A DNA stretch of 64,000 nucleotides from Simmondsia chinensis (GCA_018398585.1 JAGTTD010000020.1:22416350-22480349); one strand, 5' to 3'; numbered from the stretch's first letter, positions 20,901 through 32,981 are shown. Numbers and translations: made by a program. Notes: generated from the letters alone by a model not told the origin.

Positions 20901-23143
20901 ATGCTTGATCAGTTGCAGAGCTCAAAGGTGTTCACAAAGCTTGATCTGAAGAGCGGGTACCACCAAATTCGTATATCGCCATGGGATGAGTGGAAAACCG
21001 CCTTTAAGATTAGGGAGGGGCTTTACCGAGCGGCTGGTCATGCCATTCGGATTGTCCAATTTGCCAAGCACGTTCATGAGGTTTATGAATCAGGTTCTGC
21101 ATCCTTTCATCGGGAAGTTCTTTGTTGTTTACTTTGATGACATCTTAATTTATAGCCGGGATCATGTTGAGCATATCCGGCATCTAGAGGAAGTGCTTAG
21201 TACCTTGAAGACCCAGAGTTTGTTTGCCGCTCTGACCTTCCTTGTGTTCGTTGTATCCAAGGACGACATATTGGCTGATGAAGGGAAGATAGTAGTCATA
21301 TGTGACTGGCCTTAGCCCAAAACGATTAGCAAAGTCCGAAGCTTTCATGGGTTGGTGTCATTCTATAGGCGCTTTGTTCTGAATTTCAGTTCCATCATGG
21401 CGCCTATCACTGACTGCTTGAAGAAGGGCTCTTTTGTTTGGACCCCTCAAGCAGATACCGCCTTCACTACAATCAAGGAGAAGCTGACCACGACACCAGT
21501 GTTAGCTCACCCCGACTTTTAGAAGACGTTTGAATTGCACACGGATGCCTTCGAGATTGGCATTGGCGCTGTGGTCAGCCAAGATGGGAAGCCTATTGAG
21601 TATTTCAACAATAAGCTCGATGGGAGTAGGTTGAATTACTCAACTTACGATCTGGAATTCTATGCACTGCTGGGAGCATTGAGGCATGGAAGTCATACTT
21701 AGCCAACTAGGAGTTCATCTTATATTCTGACAACGTTACCCTGAAGTACATTAATAGCCAAAACAAACTTTTGGACAGACATTCTAAGTGGGCTAGCTAC
21801 TAATAGCTCTTCCACTTTGTCATCAAGCACAAGTCAAGCGTGATGAGAGCACGATGGCGGTTACCAGGTTTGATCAACTGGCGAAGTAGTACCGTGATGA
21901 TTCCACTTTTGGCGAGTATGGCGGGAAGCACAGTCGGGGTCTGTTCCCTGCTATTCCATTCATGGCAGTTTCTTGTTCAAAGGAAACTAGCTTTGCATTC
22001 CGAACTCAAGCTGGAGGATTAAGATCATTGAGGAGAAGCACAACATGAGGCATGTACGCAGAGATAAGACGCTCAAACTCATTACGGCCAACTACTTCTG
22101 GCCTACCATACACAAGGAGGTTGAAAGGTATGTCAAGCGATGCCGTGTATGTTCGGTTTCAAAGGGCGGAATGACCAATGCTAGTTTCTATATGCCGTTA
22201 CCGGCTCCAGTCAACCGTGGACAGATGTCAGCATGGACTTCGTGTTAGGTTGACCAACGACCACTGGTGGGATCGACTCCATCTTCATTGTCGTAGACCG
22301 TTTCTCTAAGATGGTGCACTTCATCAGGTGCAAGAAAGCTACTAATGCCATATATGTAGCGGGTCTCTATTTCCGAGAAGTGTACACCTTGCACGGGTTG
22401 CCAGCTAGCATTGTTTCTGATCGAGATGTTTGGTTCGTGAATCATTTCTGGAGGACATTGTGGAAAATGGAAAATACATCTCCCGCCTTTAGCACCGTCC
22501 ATCACCATCAAACGGATGGACAAATCGAAGCCACTAACCGATCATTGGGCAATCTTCTCCGATCATTGCTGATAACGCCAAGGGATGGGAGATGAAGCTA
22601 CATCAGGTCAAGTTCACCTATAACAGCTCCGTCAATAGGACTACCGGGTTCGCGCCATTCCGGGTCATCTACGGCTTTGTTCCAAGATCTCCGATAGACT
22701 TGGCTGTAGTCCAAGATCTCACACGTTCTCATGGGAAGGCGAATGAATTCATCTCTTCTCTTAGGGACATCCATGAGCAAACTAGAGCTCTAGAGGCCAA
22801 TACCAAATACAAGACAGCCAGGGACAAGGGACGGCGAGCAGTTCAGTTCAGAATGGGCGACAAAATTTGAGCCATCTTGACACGAGAATGTTTCTCGGCA
22901 TGGGAATACAACAAGTTGACAGCATGCAAGATTAGACCACTTGCGGTACTTGAGAAGATCAACGAAAACACCTATCGTCTACAACTTCCGCTCGGAATGA
23001 GGACTTTTGATGTCTTCAACTTCAAGCACCTTGTTCCCTACTTTGGCGACAACGATGTTGCTGATCCTCAGGCGAGTTCGAGGGTGAATTCTCTCCAACC
23101 CGGGGAGGATAATGTAGCCCATATTCCAGACTTGCGAGTATAG
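20901..23143 (+). pseudogene. Ty3/gypsy pol remnant (RT, RNase H, integrase)
   Basis: RT starts inside the domain: [15 protein letters not shown], then after a frameshift near 21010 [17 protein letters not shown] and the catalytic [12 protein letters not shown] (about 21128). RNase H follows with interruptions (about 21340-21840; PVLAHPDF, then LHTDAFEIGIGAVVSQDG). The integrase zinc region is at 22045-22250 (HKEVERYVKRCRVCSVSKGG). The integrase core is at 22260-22600 ([30 protein letters not shown]). The C-terminal part is at 22592-23143, with VFNFKHLVPYFGD near the end. Numerous stops and shifts make it non-functional. No chromodomain is seen, unlike the minus-strand gypsy at 15.5 kb. Gag, protease and the 5' LTR are missing. 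Confidence 0.85.
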
Positions 23144-23487
23144 GATTGGCAGGTAGTGGTTGGCTGAAGCGGAACGCGGATTAGGGCAGAATTTGAGTTT
23201 AACTAGGAATTTGAATTTTATTAGGATTTTAGCTTTGTTTAAATTTTTAATTATCTCTTAGAATTAGATTCTTATTCAAATTAGGTCCTCTATATATTCT
23301 AGAGGAAAACTAGGATTTTAGATATTCAATTTTCAGATTTAATTTTCAATTTTAGAGTCTCTTTTCTCGAGTTGTGAGAATCGAGTTTATTTTTCTCTTG
23401 AAGTTTTTATTATTTCGTTAATAAAATTAAAGGGAAGGTTGTTGAATCCTTCCCATTTCCTCAATTTTTCACTTTATACGCTGCATC
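23113..23487 (+). repeat. 3' LTR of the gypsy element
   Basis: It starts TGTAGCCC right after a purine run (CGGGGAGGATAA, 23101-23112) that serves as polypurine tract, and ends near TGCATCA. A TATATATT box (~23291) and AATAAAAT signal (~23421) lie inside. The pol frame ends 31 bp into the LTR. Confidence 0.7.
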
Positions 23488-24735
23488 AGAAATCTTATTT
23501 GAATTCATTGTTATATCTTATAAAGCCATTCTTTAACCATTAGTTACCCATGAATTTTTCCGATAATTAGCAACTTAAGTTGCAACACAAAATAGGCACA
23601 CCTGTAAGAGCCAAACGTAAACCAGCACGCATAATAGTTACCCATGAATTTATCTGGTGAATTTTGCTAACTAACATTAAACCGAAATGAAAAACTTGTT
23701 ACACAGTACACTGACCAATCCCAAAATTTTTGTCACCGGCTCTTCAACACTCTAAAACATGAGGAACCTATATAGTCGCCACGCCTCCATGATGTGCCGT
23801 AGACCAGCACCAAACCATTCGAGCCCCAAGGCCACATAACCTAGTAGAAACCTGAGCCATCACCACATCTTGACCCACAGTCGCAATGACCACCCTAATT
23901 AGAATTGTGTTAAACAAAGATTGACAAAAATATCCATTGAATCGTTCCACCTAACACCAACTAATTCTGAAATGTAGCTCGCTTCATATTTATATTTTGT
24001 CACATAAGATAGATCGTATTTTCAGTTTCCATTAAGATCATATTATTATCTTAGGATTCTCAGTCCGCTGCGGACGATTCTAAGGTCATATTATTGCAGT
24101 GTGTTATAGTTATGCAGATGCAAATCCCAGTAAGTAACGTTCCATTGGCTTTTAATTTTTGAAAAATTAAAAAAAATTCAAGTCTTAAATTTTTTTTTTG
24201 TTTTTGGCTTTAGTTTAAAATAGAAAAGAACAAAAAAAACCATCTTCAAAATATGAATTTTTTCCTGATTGAAAAAAATAATAATACAAACAAAATATAA
24301 TACCAAATAAGTGCTAAAGTAATAAAAAGCATGAACTTGTCGCCTCATGAAGCGTTAGATCAGCACAGTTCAAATCCTATGTTTTGTGCAAATAATTTCT
24401 TGAGACTAACTACTAGATTAGTATACTCAGTCTCGTTCTTGTAGGTGTTTTTGTTATTTTCTCTTTTCCACACCTTGAGTGCGCCCTTCGGATTTCCATT
24501 GGGAGATATTCGCTTTTGTATCATGAATCCGAACCGAACACAGAGTTACGATAAAAAAAAAATGTCTTAATCTAGGCTTCGTATTTACGAGTGCATTTGT
24601 CTTGAATCGCATTTCGAATGCTACTTATCGAAAAGAAAAAAAAATGTCTTGCGGACATGCAATTTTGCTAAATCTGAATGCCCGTGACAACGCGGCCAAA
24701 ATTAATTCTTTCAAAAATGTTGGTCTAGTCAAAGA
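23488..24735. other. Intergenic, no feature recognised
   Basis: AT-rich sequence without coding signals. A 60-residue frame at 23768-23950 has no domain. Confidence 0.5.
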
Positions 24736-24769
24736 TGCTTAATATCCTCTTACCAATTAAATATGATGC

Positions 24770-25345
24770 TTTTTTTCCGATAATTAGAGAGAATACAAAA
24801 GTCAGTGTGCTGGAAAAAAAAGGGTCCAAAAGAGCTCCTCGAAGTAAGAAAGAAGCAGAACAATGAAAAAAAAAAAACACCAAAGAAACATTTAAAGGAC
24901 CTAAAATCCTAAATACAATGACTTCAACCCAACTCAAATCCCAAGGCATTCGATTTTTTTGCTATTTCATCTGGTGAATAAAGATTTCAGTCACACCAAG
25001 CCTATGGCCATAAACCTGCTTGTCATTTGATGCATCGGTGCTCTCAATCCATTGGCCATTCTTAATTACAAACTTATTCCTTGTATTCCAAATGACTTGA
25101 ATTGCCACAAGGAACACGGTACTCCATGTCTTTTCTGAAATTTGCCTCTGACACAATCAATACGACTTATCAATTCTTCACATCCCAAGTAATATTCTCA
25201 GTCGTGGAATTTATGTATCTCATTAAAGCCCCGCATTATCAAAAAAGGGATACGGCGGCGAGTTTTTTAGATTGGCTGGATCAGTCCATAGAATCTTTCT
25301 TCCACCACGTGAACAAGGACCATAAACAATACACACCGTGGACTC
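24770..25345 (-). pseudogene. 5'-truncated LINE: ORF2 C-terminal end and 3' tail
   Basis: On the minus strand a decayed frame (about 25340-24960) reads ISEKTWSTVFLVAIQVIWNTRNKFV, the conserved W...IW..RN segment downstream of the reverse transcriptase in plant L1 ORF2. A 3' UTR follows and ends CTAATTATCGG then a run of A at 24777-24770. Stops are present, and no RT or endonuclease remains. It is one of only two places in the window where LINE ORF2 sequence is seen. Confidence 0.6.
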
Positions 25346-25740
25346 GAAATTAGAAAATGATGCTTACTATCCACCATCTAGAATTACTGTAAATGTTTTT
25401 TTCAGATACGGTCAATTAATTAATTTGACTGTATATGTAGTAGTTAGATTAGTTGGTGTTTTATTTTTCTACGATTACTTTCAAGCATTTTATTTTTACT
25501 TTGCTTTTGACTGTACCTTTGTGCCTTCTAGAGTTTGATTGTAATTTTCAAAAAAAAATTTATTATAATAGTTTTCGAATTTTGGGTTGTTAAATTTACA
25601 AAAGAACTAAGATTTTTTTTTTTTTTTTTAAATCTTGCATATAAAGATAATCATTTATTTAAGTTGCAGTGAAATAAAATTAATGTTAAATTTGAAGATT
25701 GATGGTCTCCCAAAACGAACAAATTAATGAAATTATGGAG
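25346..25740. other. No feature recognised
   Basis: AT-rich, with a poly(T) tract near 25615-25629. Open frames lack domains. Confidence 0.4.
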
Positions 25741-25744
25741 GCTC

Positions 25745-25990
25745 TTGATGGGAACTCTTGGGCTTCCCGAAGATTGTGAGTTTATAGAAGCCTATAAATA
25801 AGACCTCTTGTATCATGGTTTTGGCAGGGATGGAGATGTAGTACAAATAGTGGGAGGTAAAATATGAGTGTAAAACTCTGTTGTAATTCCTATATAATGA
25901 AACTATGCTGATTCTCCTCTGCAGACATAGGCTTCGGCTAAAACACGAAAATTTCGGTATCTAAATTATTCCCCCAGTCCCTTTCAATTT
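25745..25990 (+). repeat. Probable copia LTR remnant
   Basis: CTATAAATAAGACCTC (TATA box, ~25790), a TTGTAATTCCTATATAATGAAA stretch split by a few bases, and CTGCAGACATAGGCTTCGG followed by GGTATCTAA resemble the U3-R-U5 layout of plant copia LTRs. No coding domains adjoin it. Confidence 0.4.
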
Positions 25991-26388
25991 CATGTTTGCT
26001 ATTTTGATTTATGGTTCGGTGATTTGCAGGTGGTCTTAGCAACTGATATTGTAGAATGTACTAGTTGTTGTGAAATTCCTAACAATTAAAATGTAATTTT
26101 TTATAGACAAATTTATTTATACAAATAAAGTTTATGGTAAACTATACATTAGTAGTATGAGATTTAGTGTATTAATTTTTTTAGTTCATCAAATTTTTAA
26201 AATAATTTTTTAGTCTAAAAATTAATATGGATAATAAGATAGACTAAATAACAACGTAACGGTTATTTGTGATACTAAGTCAAAAGAGGCTTCGGTATTA
26301 AACTTTTATGTAATAATTTTAATAATTAAAATAATGAAAGTTCTCCCAGTATGAAATTATAAAAACAAAAGAATATATATATATACAC

Positions 26389-26636
26389 ATCAAAGAGGGT
26401 ACTAACACACCGTCACCGAATCCCATTAAAACTCCAAAGTTAAGCGTGCTTCGGCGAGAGCAGTACCACGATGGGGGACCGCCTAGGAAGTCCTCCCTTA
26501 GATTGGGGCCACTAGGAAACAGTCTTGCTTCAGGGGTATATCCTAAAGGGGGAAAGCGGCGCACATCCGCCCTCCCTCGACCCTACTTAGGCGGGAGCTC
26601 TTGGAGTACTGGATATGTTGCTTGTTGCTATGTATA
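26389..26636 (+). mobile_element. 5S-headed SINE, copy 1
   Basis: The head (26400-26500) matches most of plant 5S rRNA: CCCATTAAAACTCC, AAGTTAAGCGTGCTTCGG, GATGGGGGACC, GGAAGTCCTC. A body follows (GGAAACAGTCTTGCTT, TATATCCTAAAGGGGGAAAG), then the Au-like domain (CGACCCTACTTAGGCGGGAG) and a TTGCTTGTTGC tail. The target duplication is not clear. Confidence 0.75.
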
Positions 26637-26689
26637 TACTAAAAAATATTATCTATACTGTGCGGAAATCAACAATACTCCCGGTATAT

Positions 26690-27110
26690 AATCGAATCAA
26701 ATACTACGATAAATCGAGAAATAAATGGACTAAAAGAGAAAAGAAACAATCAACACAACGATTTACGTGGAAACCCCTTTACAATTGAAAGGGGAGAAAA
26801 CCACGGGCGATGATTGGAGCTTTTATTATTGAATCAAAAGAAGAATTATAATATTTTCTCTCACACTCAATTTTTATTGTGGCGGCGCCGCTTGGGAGAA
26901 TACCTCATTTTAATTGGATGTATAATGACGTAACCCTACGTCCATATTTATAGGCGCGCAGGAAATGCGGTTCCCTATCGATCGGGGGGTCCCAATCGAT
27001 CGGCACTTCACCGATCGATCGGCCTGCTCTCTGGAGGCGTACTTCTTTTGCGTAACTTTCCTGATCGATCGGCCTCCTCACGACTCTTTTCCTTAAAATG
27101 CCAAGTAATT
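26690..27110 (-). repeat. LTR remnant with GATCGATCGG cluster
   Basis: Read on the minus strand it has a CTATAAATATGG TATA box (~26950) and then the U5-like run ...GGTTTTCTCCCC...GGGGTTTCCACGTAAATCG common in plant LTRs. Upstream in U3 lie four ATCGATCGG motifs within about 100 bp (26976-27073). No coding domain is attached. Confidence 0.5.
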
Positions 27111-28020
27111 TTGAGACATTTTCTTAACATATACTTGAAATAAATTTTTGAACACAATACTTGATTTAAATTAGATATCTAATAATGTGTCAAAGATATT
27201 TAAATTATATAAAATAAAGTTATTACTTTTCTCATAAGCCAATCAATTTATCGTCTAAATTAAGTGTGTAGGTGCATAAATTAGATTTACATACTATTAC
27301 TCAAAATGAAATGGTCAAAGTGTTGCCATGCCTGTATAAGCGACTAGGGAGGGAAAGCTCGACTCGTTTTGAGCTAGAACCAATGCTGGTTCTTGTGAAA
27401 CTCGAGCTTGTAGGCTCATGTGTCTAAATGATTCTAAATGAGATTTGGATACAATACTCTTAGGCTAAATATGCCTAACTGGGTCATATTTGAGTCCTAA
27501 TGATTTGAGCTCGAGCATACACAAGCATACATCTTGCTTAAATATGCCCAAATAAAGTAATATTAGCTCAGAGATGACCGAGTTGGGTTCGACCTCCATT
27601 GAGCTGAGCAGAGTTGAGCTTAAGCTTGAAGTTTCCAGACTCATAGAGCTTTGAACCAAGCCTGAATTGATAATTTTTTTTCCAACAAGACAACGCCCAA
27701 AGGAAAAAACTAGCATATTCGAGATTTCCCGAACTGATAAATTGATTCCTGCAGTGGTTTGCTAATTAACGGGACATGTAAGGTTATGGGGTTGTATCTG
27801 CCACGACATGCTCGAAATTGTAAGACAACTAAGGTCTCAATGGGGTAGGGTCGGAATGTAATGAGGTAGAAGAAATTGGGAAGATTTAGTATGCAGAGCG
27901 AGGGTGGAAGTTTGGTAAGAAGCTTGGGTTACGTTTCGATGGGGATGATTAGGGCATGGTTAAGCTATTCGCACAGTTAGAACAAGGAATAAGTCCAATA
28001 ATAGGTCATGCGTCAGCAGG
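27111..28020. other. No gene; degenerate repeat text
   Basis: 27340-27690 is rich in GAGCTCGAGC/GAGTTGAGC words typical of decayed hAT-like MITEs. 27700-28020 shows no recognisable feature. Confidence 0.4.
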
Positions 28021-28024
28021 AAAG

Positions 28025-29310
28025 TGTTGAAATTCAAGGTCACTAGTATTTATGTATTTTTCGTGTTTTTTATTTTCATATTTATTTTGTACTTATTCGT
28101 GTATTTTTGTACTTAGAATATTCTTAGCATCTAGTATATTCCCTAGCATCTAGCTTTTACTTGCATAGTTAGTGAGGAAGTATCTCTTTTCTTCTCCCCC
28201 CTTTGTTACCGGCCACTAAGGGTGTTCAAGAAAGCTCGGAACCGAAATAGCTAACTGAATTTCTGAAATACCGACCCGAAAATGTGGCTGACCACACCGA
28301 ATTTTCGGGTAAGTTAACTGAACCGGAAAAATTTGAGATATTTTGGGACGGTAACGGTTAGTAATTTTATCCATTTCGGTTAGCCGATTTACTGAAATAT
28401 TATTTATCATGTTATATTTATACATGTTCATAATATTATATTGTTAATTAAGTATGTTTTTGTAACATATAGGTGATTATTCCATTATACATTATCAACT
28501 TTATCTTTTTCTCCCAATTTATTTCCTAGCATCGAGTACTCGTACCTTGCTATTATATTCCAAATATTAACTAAGCACTAATTTACTACAATCCAATGCT
28601 ATTCGTTTCCCCAATATTGGTTAAAATGAGATATTATATGTTTACTTTTTTAGAATCGAATTATAAGCTCATAATTTATTAAATATTCTTACATTTTTAT
28701 ACATATACAAACCTTTAAGAATATTAATCATATAATATAAAAGTGGCATTGTATTATTTTTTTGTTGCTGGTCAACCAGCATAATCGAACCGAATTATTT
28801 ATTTACTAAAAGTCGGTTAATAAGTCTTTTCAGTTACAATTACTGTTAGAGATTTTTGAGTATTTTGGTTATGGTTAACCGACTATGAATACCCCTACTG
28901 GCCACTAATGGCCTAATCACCCCGTTATTGTGTCATTTACTTAGGGTTATAGTCTTGGCTTTTCATTTGCCTAACATTTTTTATTTAAGTTGTAGCTTTT
29001 GTGTTCGTAAATCATCCAAGTTTTGGATCAAATCAAATGACTATCCAAAGTTTCAAATATATATTCTTTTGAATTGTTTTGTTTCTTTTATATTGTTTAT
29101 CCAAGTGTTTGGATCAAGAGAAATATTTACCTAAGTATTAATATGTCTATCCAAGTCTTGTGAACAGTGGATTTAAGTCTCATTCTATTTTGTTGATTCT
29201 TGTCCTCGTTTAATTCAAGATGTTCTTGAATTATTTTAATTTGTGCTTTGTTTAAAATTTTATTCAATATATTCTTGAATTACTTTATTTTCGATTTTAT
29301 ATTTTTAACA
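28025..29310 (+). mobile_element. Solo copia-like LTR split by a MITE
   Basis: It starts TGTTGAAATTC and ends TTTTTAACA. It is flanked by AAAG on both sides, possibly an imperfect 5-bp target duplication (GAAAG / AAAGG). Removing the MITE and its duplication leaves an LTR of about 600 bp, related in its 3' part to the solo LTR at 3477-4015. Confidence 0.6.
28220..28899. mobile_element. hAT-like MITE inside the solo LTR
   Basis: It is 680 bp, flanked by GGCCACTAA (28211-28219 and 28900-28908). The ends are GGGTGTTCAAG and, inverted, AGGGGTATTCATAG, followed internally by degenerate CGGTTA/AACCG words at both ends. The target duplication and the GGGTGTTCA end fit non-autonomous hAT elements. 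No coding sequence. Confidence 0.75.
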
Positions 29311-29314
29311 AAAG

Positions 29315-29615
29315 GACGACATGGAATCTTGTTGACGAGCTTTTTTCATCTCACAATGCTGTGGTTGGGATTAGAGGTTCAGAGTTTCAATTTGCTTCCC
29401 ATATTTCATTCTATCCCGATTTAGGCGCTTTGATTCCTTCCTCCTGTTTTGTATCTTATCCATTGTTGATAAGGTCTTCTAATGTTGTTTGATTTTCAAT
29501 AGTGGTTTTGATTTCTTTCGGGATGTTCTTGCATCGGTCCTTTTTGCTACACACTTTTTTACATCCCTTTTTTTACGTGTAATGTATTTTGTCGCTAATT
29601 ATTGAAAAGGAAGAC
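29315..29615 (+). mobile_element. 5'-truncated LINE 3' end
   Basis: T/G-rich 3' UTR-like sequence ending TCGCTAATTATTGAAAAGG, matching the 3' end shared by the other LINEs here. No ORF. Confidence 0.5.
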
Positions 29616-29669
29616 AACTAAGGGCCCCTGTTCATTTATATTGTATAAAACACATTATTTTATAAATAT

Positions 29670-30270
29670 TTTTAGGTTTTTTTTTACCAAAAATCATCAA
29701 AATTTTATGTCTGATTTTAAAAAACCCACTTAAATTTTGTATTTTTTTTTTTTCAAAAAACACCTAAACTTTACAAAATTTTTAATGTTACACCTTAATA
29801 TTTACGTCGTTAATATACATTAGTTTTGGCTGATGTGGCATTTAAATAAATAATTTTTTAGATATTTAAAATACTTTAAAATTATTTTATATATAAATTT
29901 GAATTTTTAAAAATTTTTTTTTTTTTTTTCAAAATCCATGTAAGCAAAAACTAACAGATACTAACAGCATTCATGGCCGGTCCTGACCTTCTCGGGATTC
30001 AGAGCAAAATTTTTAAAAAGGGCCTTTCGTATATAATGATATTTCTCTTAAAACCTATTAATATCAGCAATTATTACATCAAAAACCGCAACCTATAAAA
30101 TTGGGGGCCTTTAACTTTGGGAACCTTAAGTGAGTACTTGGGTTGCTTGGGATTATGTCCAGCCTTGACGGCGCTAACATTAAGATGCGACATTGAAAAC
30201 TTTTGCAAAGTTTAGATGGATTTTTCAAAAAGTTAGAAAAAAAATTTATATGATTTTCAGTGAAAAAAGC
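29670..30270. mobile_element. M3-family MITE with an inner insertion
   Basis: The left end (TTTTTACCAAAAATCATCAAAATTTTA-type) is inverted at the right end (GATTTTCAGTGAAAAAA). The inner ~200 bp (about 29965-30170) starts GGCCGGTCCTGACC and ends, inverted, AAGGCTGGACATAA, so it may be a second nested MITE. Confidence 0.5.
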
Positions 30271-30589
30271 TTATATTTTTTAAAAATTGCTATACATTTA
30301 TTATTTCTATTAGACACACAAAATAAATGTGCTTAATACACATAAAAATATTATGTAGTCATATCTTATCAATATCTCAAAAAAAAAAACAAAAAATTTA
30401 GTTTTATTTTGGAGTGGGGCCGATTATTTTCGTACACATCTTGTGGCCCAAAAGATTTGAAAATCCAATTTAATTTTTAAAAAACATTAAATATTAATTA
30501 TTATTATTTTTTTTTTATCTATTTTTGTTTTTCACGTTGTCGGATAGGGATTTGGGTCAACAAGGGGAGCCACCAAAATTCTGGATTAT

Positions 30590-31195
30590 TTTGGGGATTA
30601 TTTAAATTTTAATATTTCAATTTTTTTGAAAATAATAAAAAAAAGGGTCTTGATATTTTTGAGTTTTATAAAAAGTTGCTTAAATTTTTATCGCATTAAT
30701 AAAAAAATACCTCCCTGATGTGATGACTTTATTTTCTGTCAACAGATCTAAAGTAACAATTGCTTTTTTATTAATGCTACAGTAAAAAAATAAAATATTA
30801 TCAATAACCATATCTTTAAACAAATTAAGTGAAAAAAGATTTTTAAATAATACAACATCTTGGATTTTAAGCTTCTAAAGTAAAATTAAGGGTATTAAAA
30901 GGTACTTTTATCATTTTACTATAGCATATTTAATAAAAAAATAATTGTCACATCAGCTCTATTGACAAAATGATAAATTGCACGTTTATAAAGTAAGAAC
31001 AAGGGTATTAAGGATATTTTTATCATTTTATTGTAGTATATTTAATAAAGAAAAAAATTACCACGTCAGCTCTGTCAACATAAAATATGCCATCACGCTG
31101 GAGATGAGCTTTTTTTATTAATATAAAAAATACTTTGAACTTTTTATTAATTCAAAAATATCATATTCTTTTTTACTATTTACAAAAATATAGAA
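30590..31195. mobile_element. M4-family MITE
   Basis: It shares the 'aatttttatcgcattaataaaaaaa' type text, the 'gatgacattattttctgtcaac' segment and the 'tttattaatgctacagtaaaa' segment with 50550-51051 and 51512-52048. Ends are AT-rich and inverted. No coding sequence. Confidence 0.5.
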
Positions 31196-31320
31196 GAAAT
31201 ATCGAAGATATTGAAATGTAAAAAAAAAAAACCCTTATTTTGGTAACAAATTTTTAACGAAAAATTGAGTTTTAGAAAAACAAAAATCGCCCTACATTTA
31301 CCGCTCCATTATTATCTTCA

Positions 31321-31368
31321 TTGTCATTATTATTATTATTATTATTATTATTACTACTACTACTACTT
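31321..31368. repeat. Microsatellite (ATT)n then (ACT)n
   Basis: About nine ATT units run directly into five ACT units. Confidence 0.9.
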
Positions 31369-31429
31369 TTGTGCTGGGTCTTAAATTTTTGTCCGGATTT
31401 TAAATAAAGGTCTGTGGTGGAATGGAGGG

Positions 31430-31735
31430 ATCGGGCCCTTCATTTCGAGTCGGTTTTGTTTGTATCTTTTTAGGGTTTTTTTTTGTTATGAGAGGTGCTG
31501 TATAAACCCCTCTTAGTCCGGTTTTGATTTTGTAGAGAAATAGAGAGGGAGAGAGAAAGAGAGCGAAGAAATTCTCTTGTAATACTCCAATTTGATCTAA
31601 TGAAGTTCTCTATCTTTGGCTTTGATTTTTCCCTCCCCTTGAGGGTTTTCCATGTAAATATTGGTGTCTTTGTTTCTCTTTCTTCCTTACTTCTTATTTG
31701 CTTTTATGTTTTCGTTTGGTATCTAAATTAAACTC
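31430..31735 (+). repeat. Copia-type LTR remnant
   Basis: TATAAACCCCTC box near 31501, a GAGAGGGAGAGAGAAAGAGA tract, then the U5-like TTTTTCCCTCCCCTTGAGGG and TTTTCCATGTAAAT, ending near TTTGGTATCTAA, a degraded PBS-like sequence. No attached coding domain. Confidence 0.5.
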
Positions 31736-31769
31736 AGATCTTAGATTTTTTTTTGCCTCACAATTACTA

Positions 31770-32031
31770 CAACAACAACAAGAAGAACAACAGACGCAAT
31801 GCCTCAAGGGCTCTCGCCTAAGCAGGGCCTGTGGATGGATGTACACCGCCTTATCCCTTTAAGGTGTAACCCTGCTGAGAGACTGTTTCCAAGGACCCTC
31901 AATCTTATAAGATTGGCAACACGAGGACTTCCCAGGAGGTCACTCATCCTAGTATTACTCTTACCCAGACACGCTTAACTTCGAAATTCTAATGGGATCT
32001 GGTGCATTTGTGCCTTGTAAATGAACACTTC
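31770..32031 (-). mobile_element. 5S-headed SINE, copy 2, complete with 15-bp target duplication
   Basis: GCCTCACAATTACTA occurs at 31755-31769 and 32032-32046. On the minus strand the head contains CAGATCCCATTAGAATTTC, GAAGTTAAGCGTGTCTGGG, ACTAGGATGAGTGACCTCC and GGGAAGTCCTCGTGTTGC. That is 5S rRNA through its 3' part, including the box A and box C regions used by TFIIIA and Pol III. Next come GGAAACAGTCTCTCAGC, the Au-like domain (GCCCTGCTTAGGCGAGAGCC) and a (TTG)n tail. Confidence 0.9.
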
Positions 32032-32981
32032 GCCTCACAATTACTAACTATTATTATTTATTTTTTATTCTTTACAAAACAAGTGGCATTAGAGTCCAGC
32101 TGGATCTGCGCTTAAAAAGCTTGAGGTTCGACCCCTTAAGAGTTTGAGCTTAAGCTTCAGGGTAAGGTCGGTTGTAACATTTATGAGACATGAAGCAAAT
32201 CTTTCAAATACGACCCTCCAGATATAGTAATATTTTTTTAACAACATAAATACTGATGTAATAAGTAATAAAAATTCAAATCATACTTTAAATCTCATAA
32301 TTGAATTTGAGATGAACTAGGTTGAACTCGTTAAGCTGCGGGAGCTATCTAACATCAGCTTTACGAAGGTCGAACTCTCTTGCATAGCAAAATGAGCCTG
32401 CAAGTCAAGAAGAATAGGGTAAGAAAATTTCATATGTTGTTGATTTTTCTGAGCGAGTAGGGGAATGTGCTCAGGGAGTTCTCAACGGAGTCGTTCGGGT
32501 TCTTGAATTCCATCTCTAATTGGAGGTTTCAGTTCGAAAGTCGGTTCAATTATATCCGAAGAATAGCAGAATACAAAAAGTTGATAAGAGAAGTGCACAG
32601 CTCGACTCGACTTAAGCTGAATATTGGTAAGTGGGAAACCCCATTTATTGTTAGATTTTTGTGTTTTTGCCAAATAGGTTTAAGTATGTGAAATAACAAA
32701 GCATTTTTGCTAATTGGTTAAATATGTGAAAGACAATAGGTGACTATTATTATTAGTCTAACACGTGAAATTTTATCGGACTTTAGGTCAGATCTGTAGG
32801 ATTTGCTTGTATGAGGATTATATCCTAAAATCTACGAGACGTAGGTAGAGTAACCACTAGATTCATACGTTAGTCTTTTATTTCTCACGATTTCACTGTG
32901 AAGTTCTTACTATATTGGCATTTACTGTCCTTAACAAAATAAGATCTGCCGATAGTGATGGATGGCGAAGGTTCGTAGTGT

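Noticed and set aside
26400..26500. Functional 5S rRNA gene
   Set aside because: The sequence is diverged and shares its following body and tail with four other dispersed copies, so it is a SINE head and not an rDNA repeat.
26446..26691. 81-residue ORFs on both strands
   Set aside because: They fall in the 5S-headed SINE.
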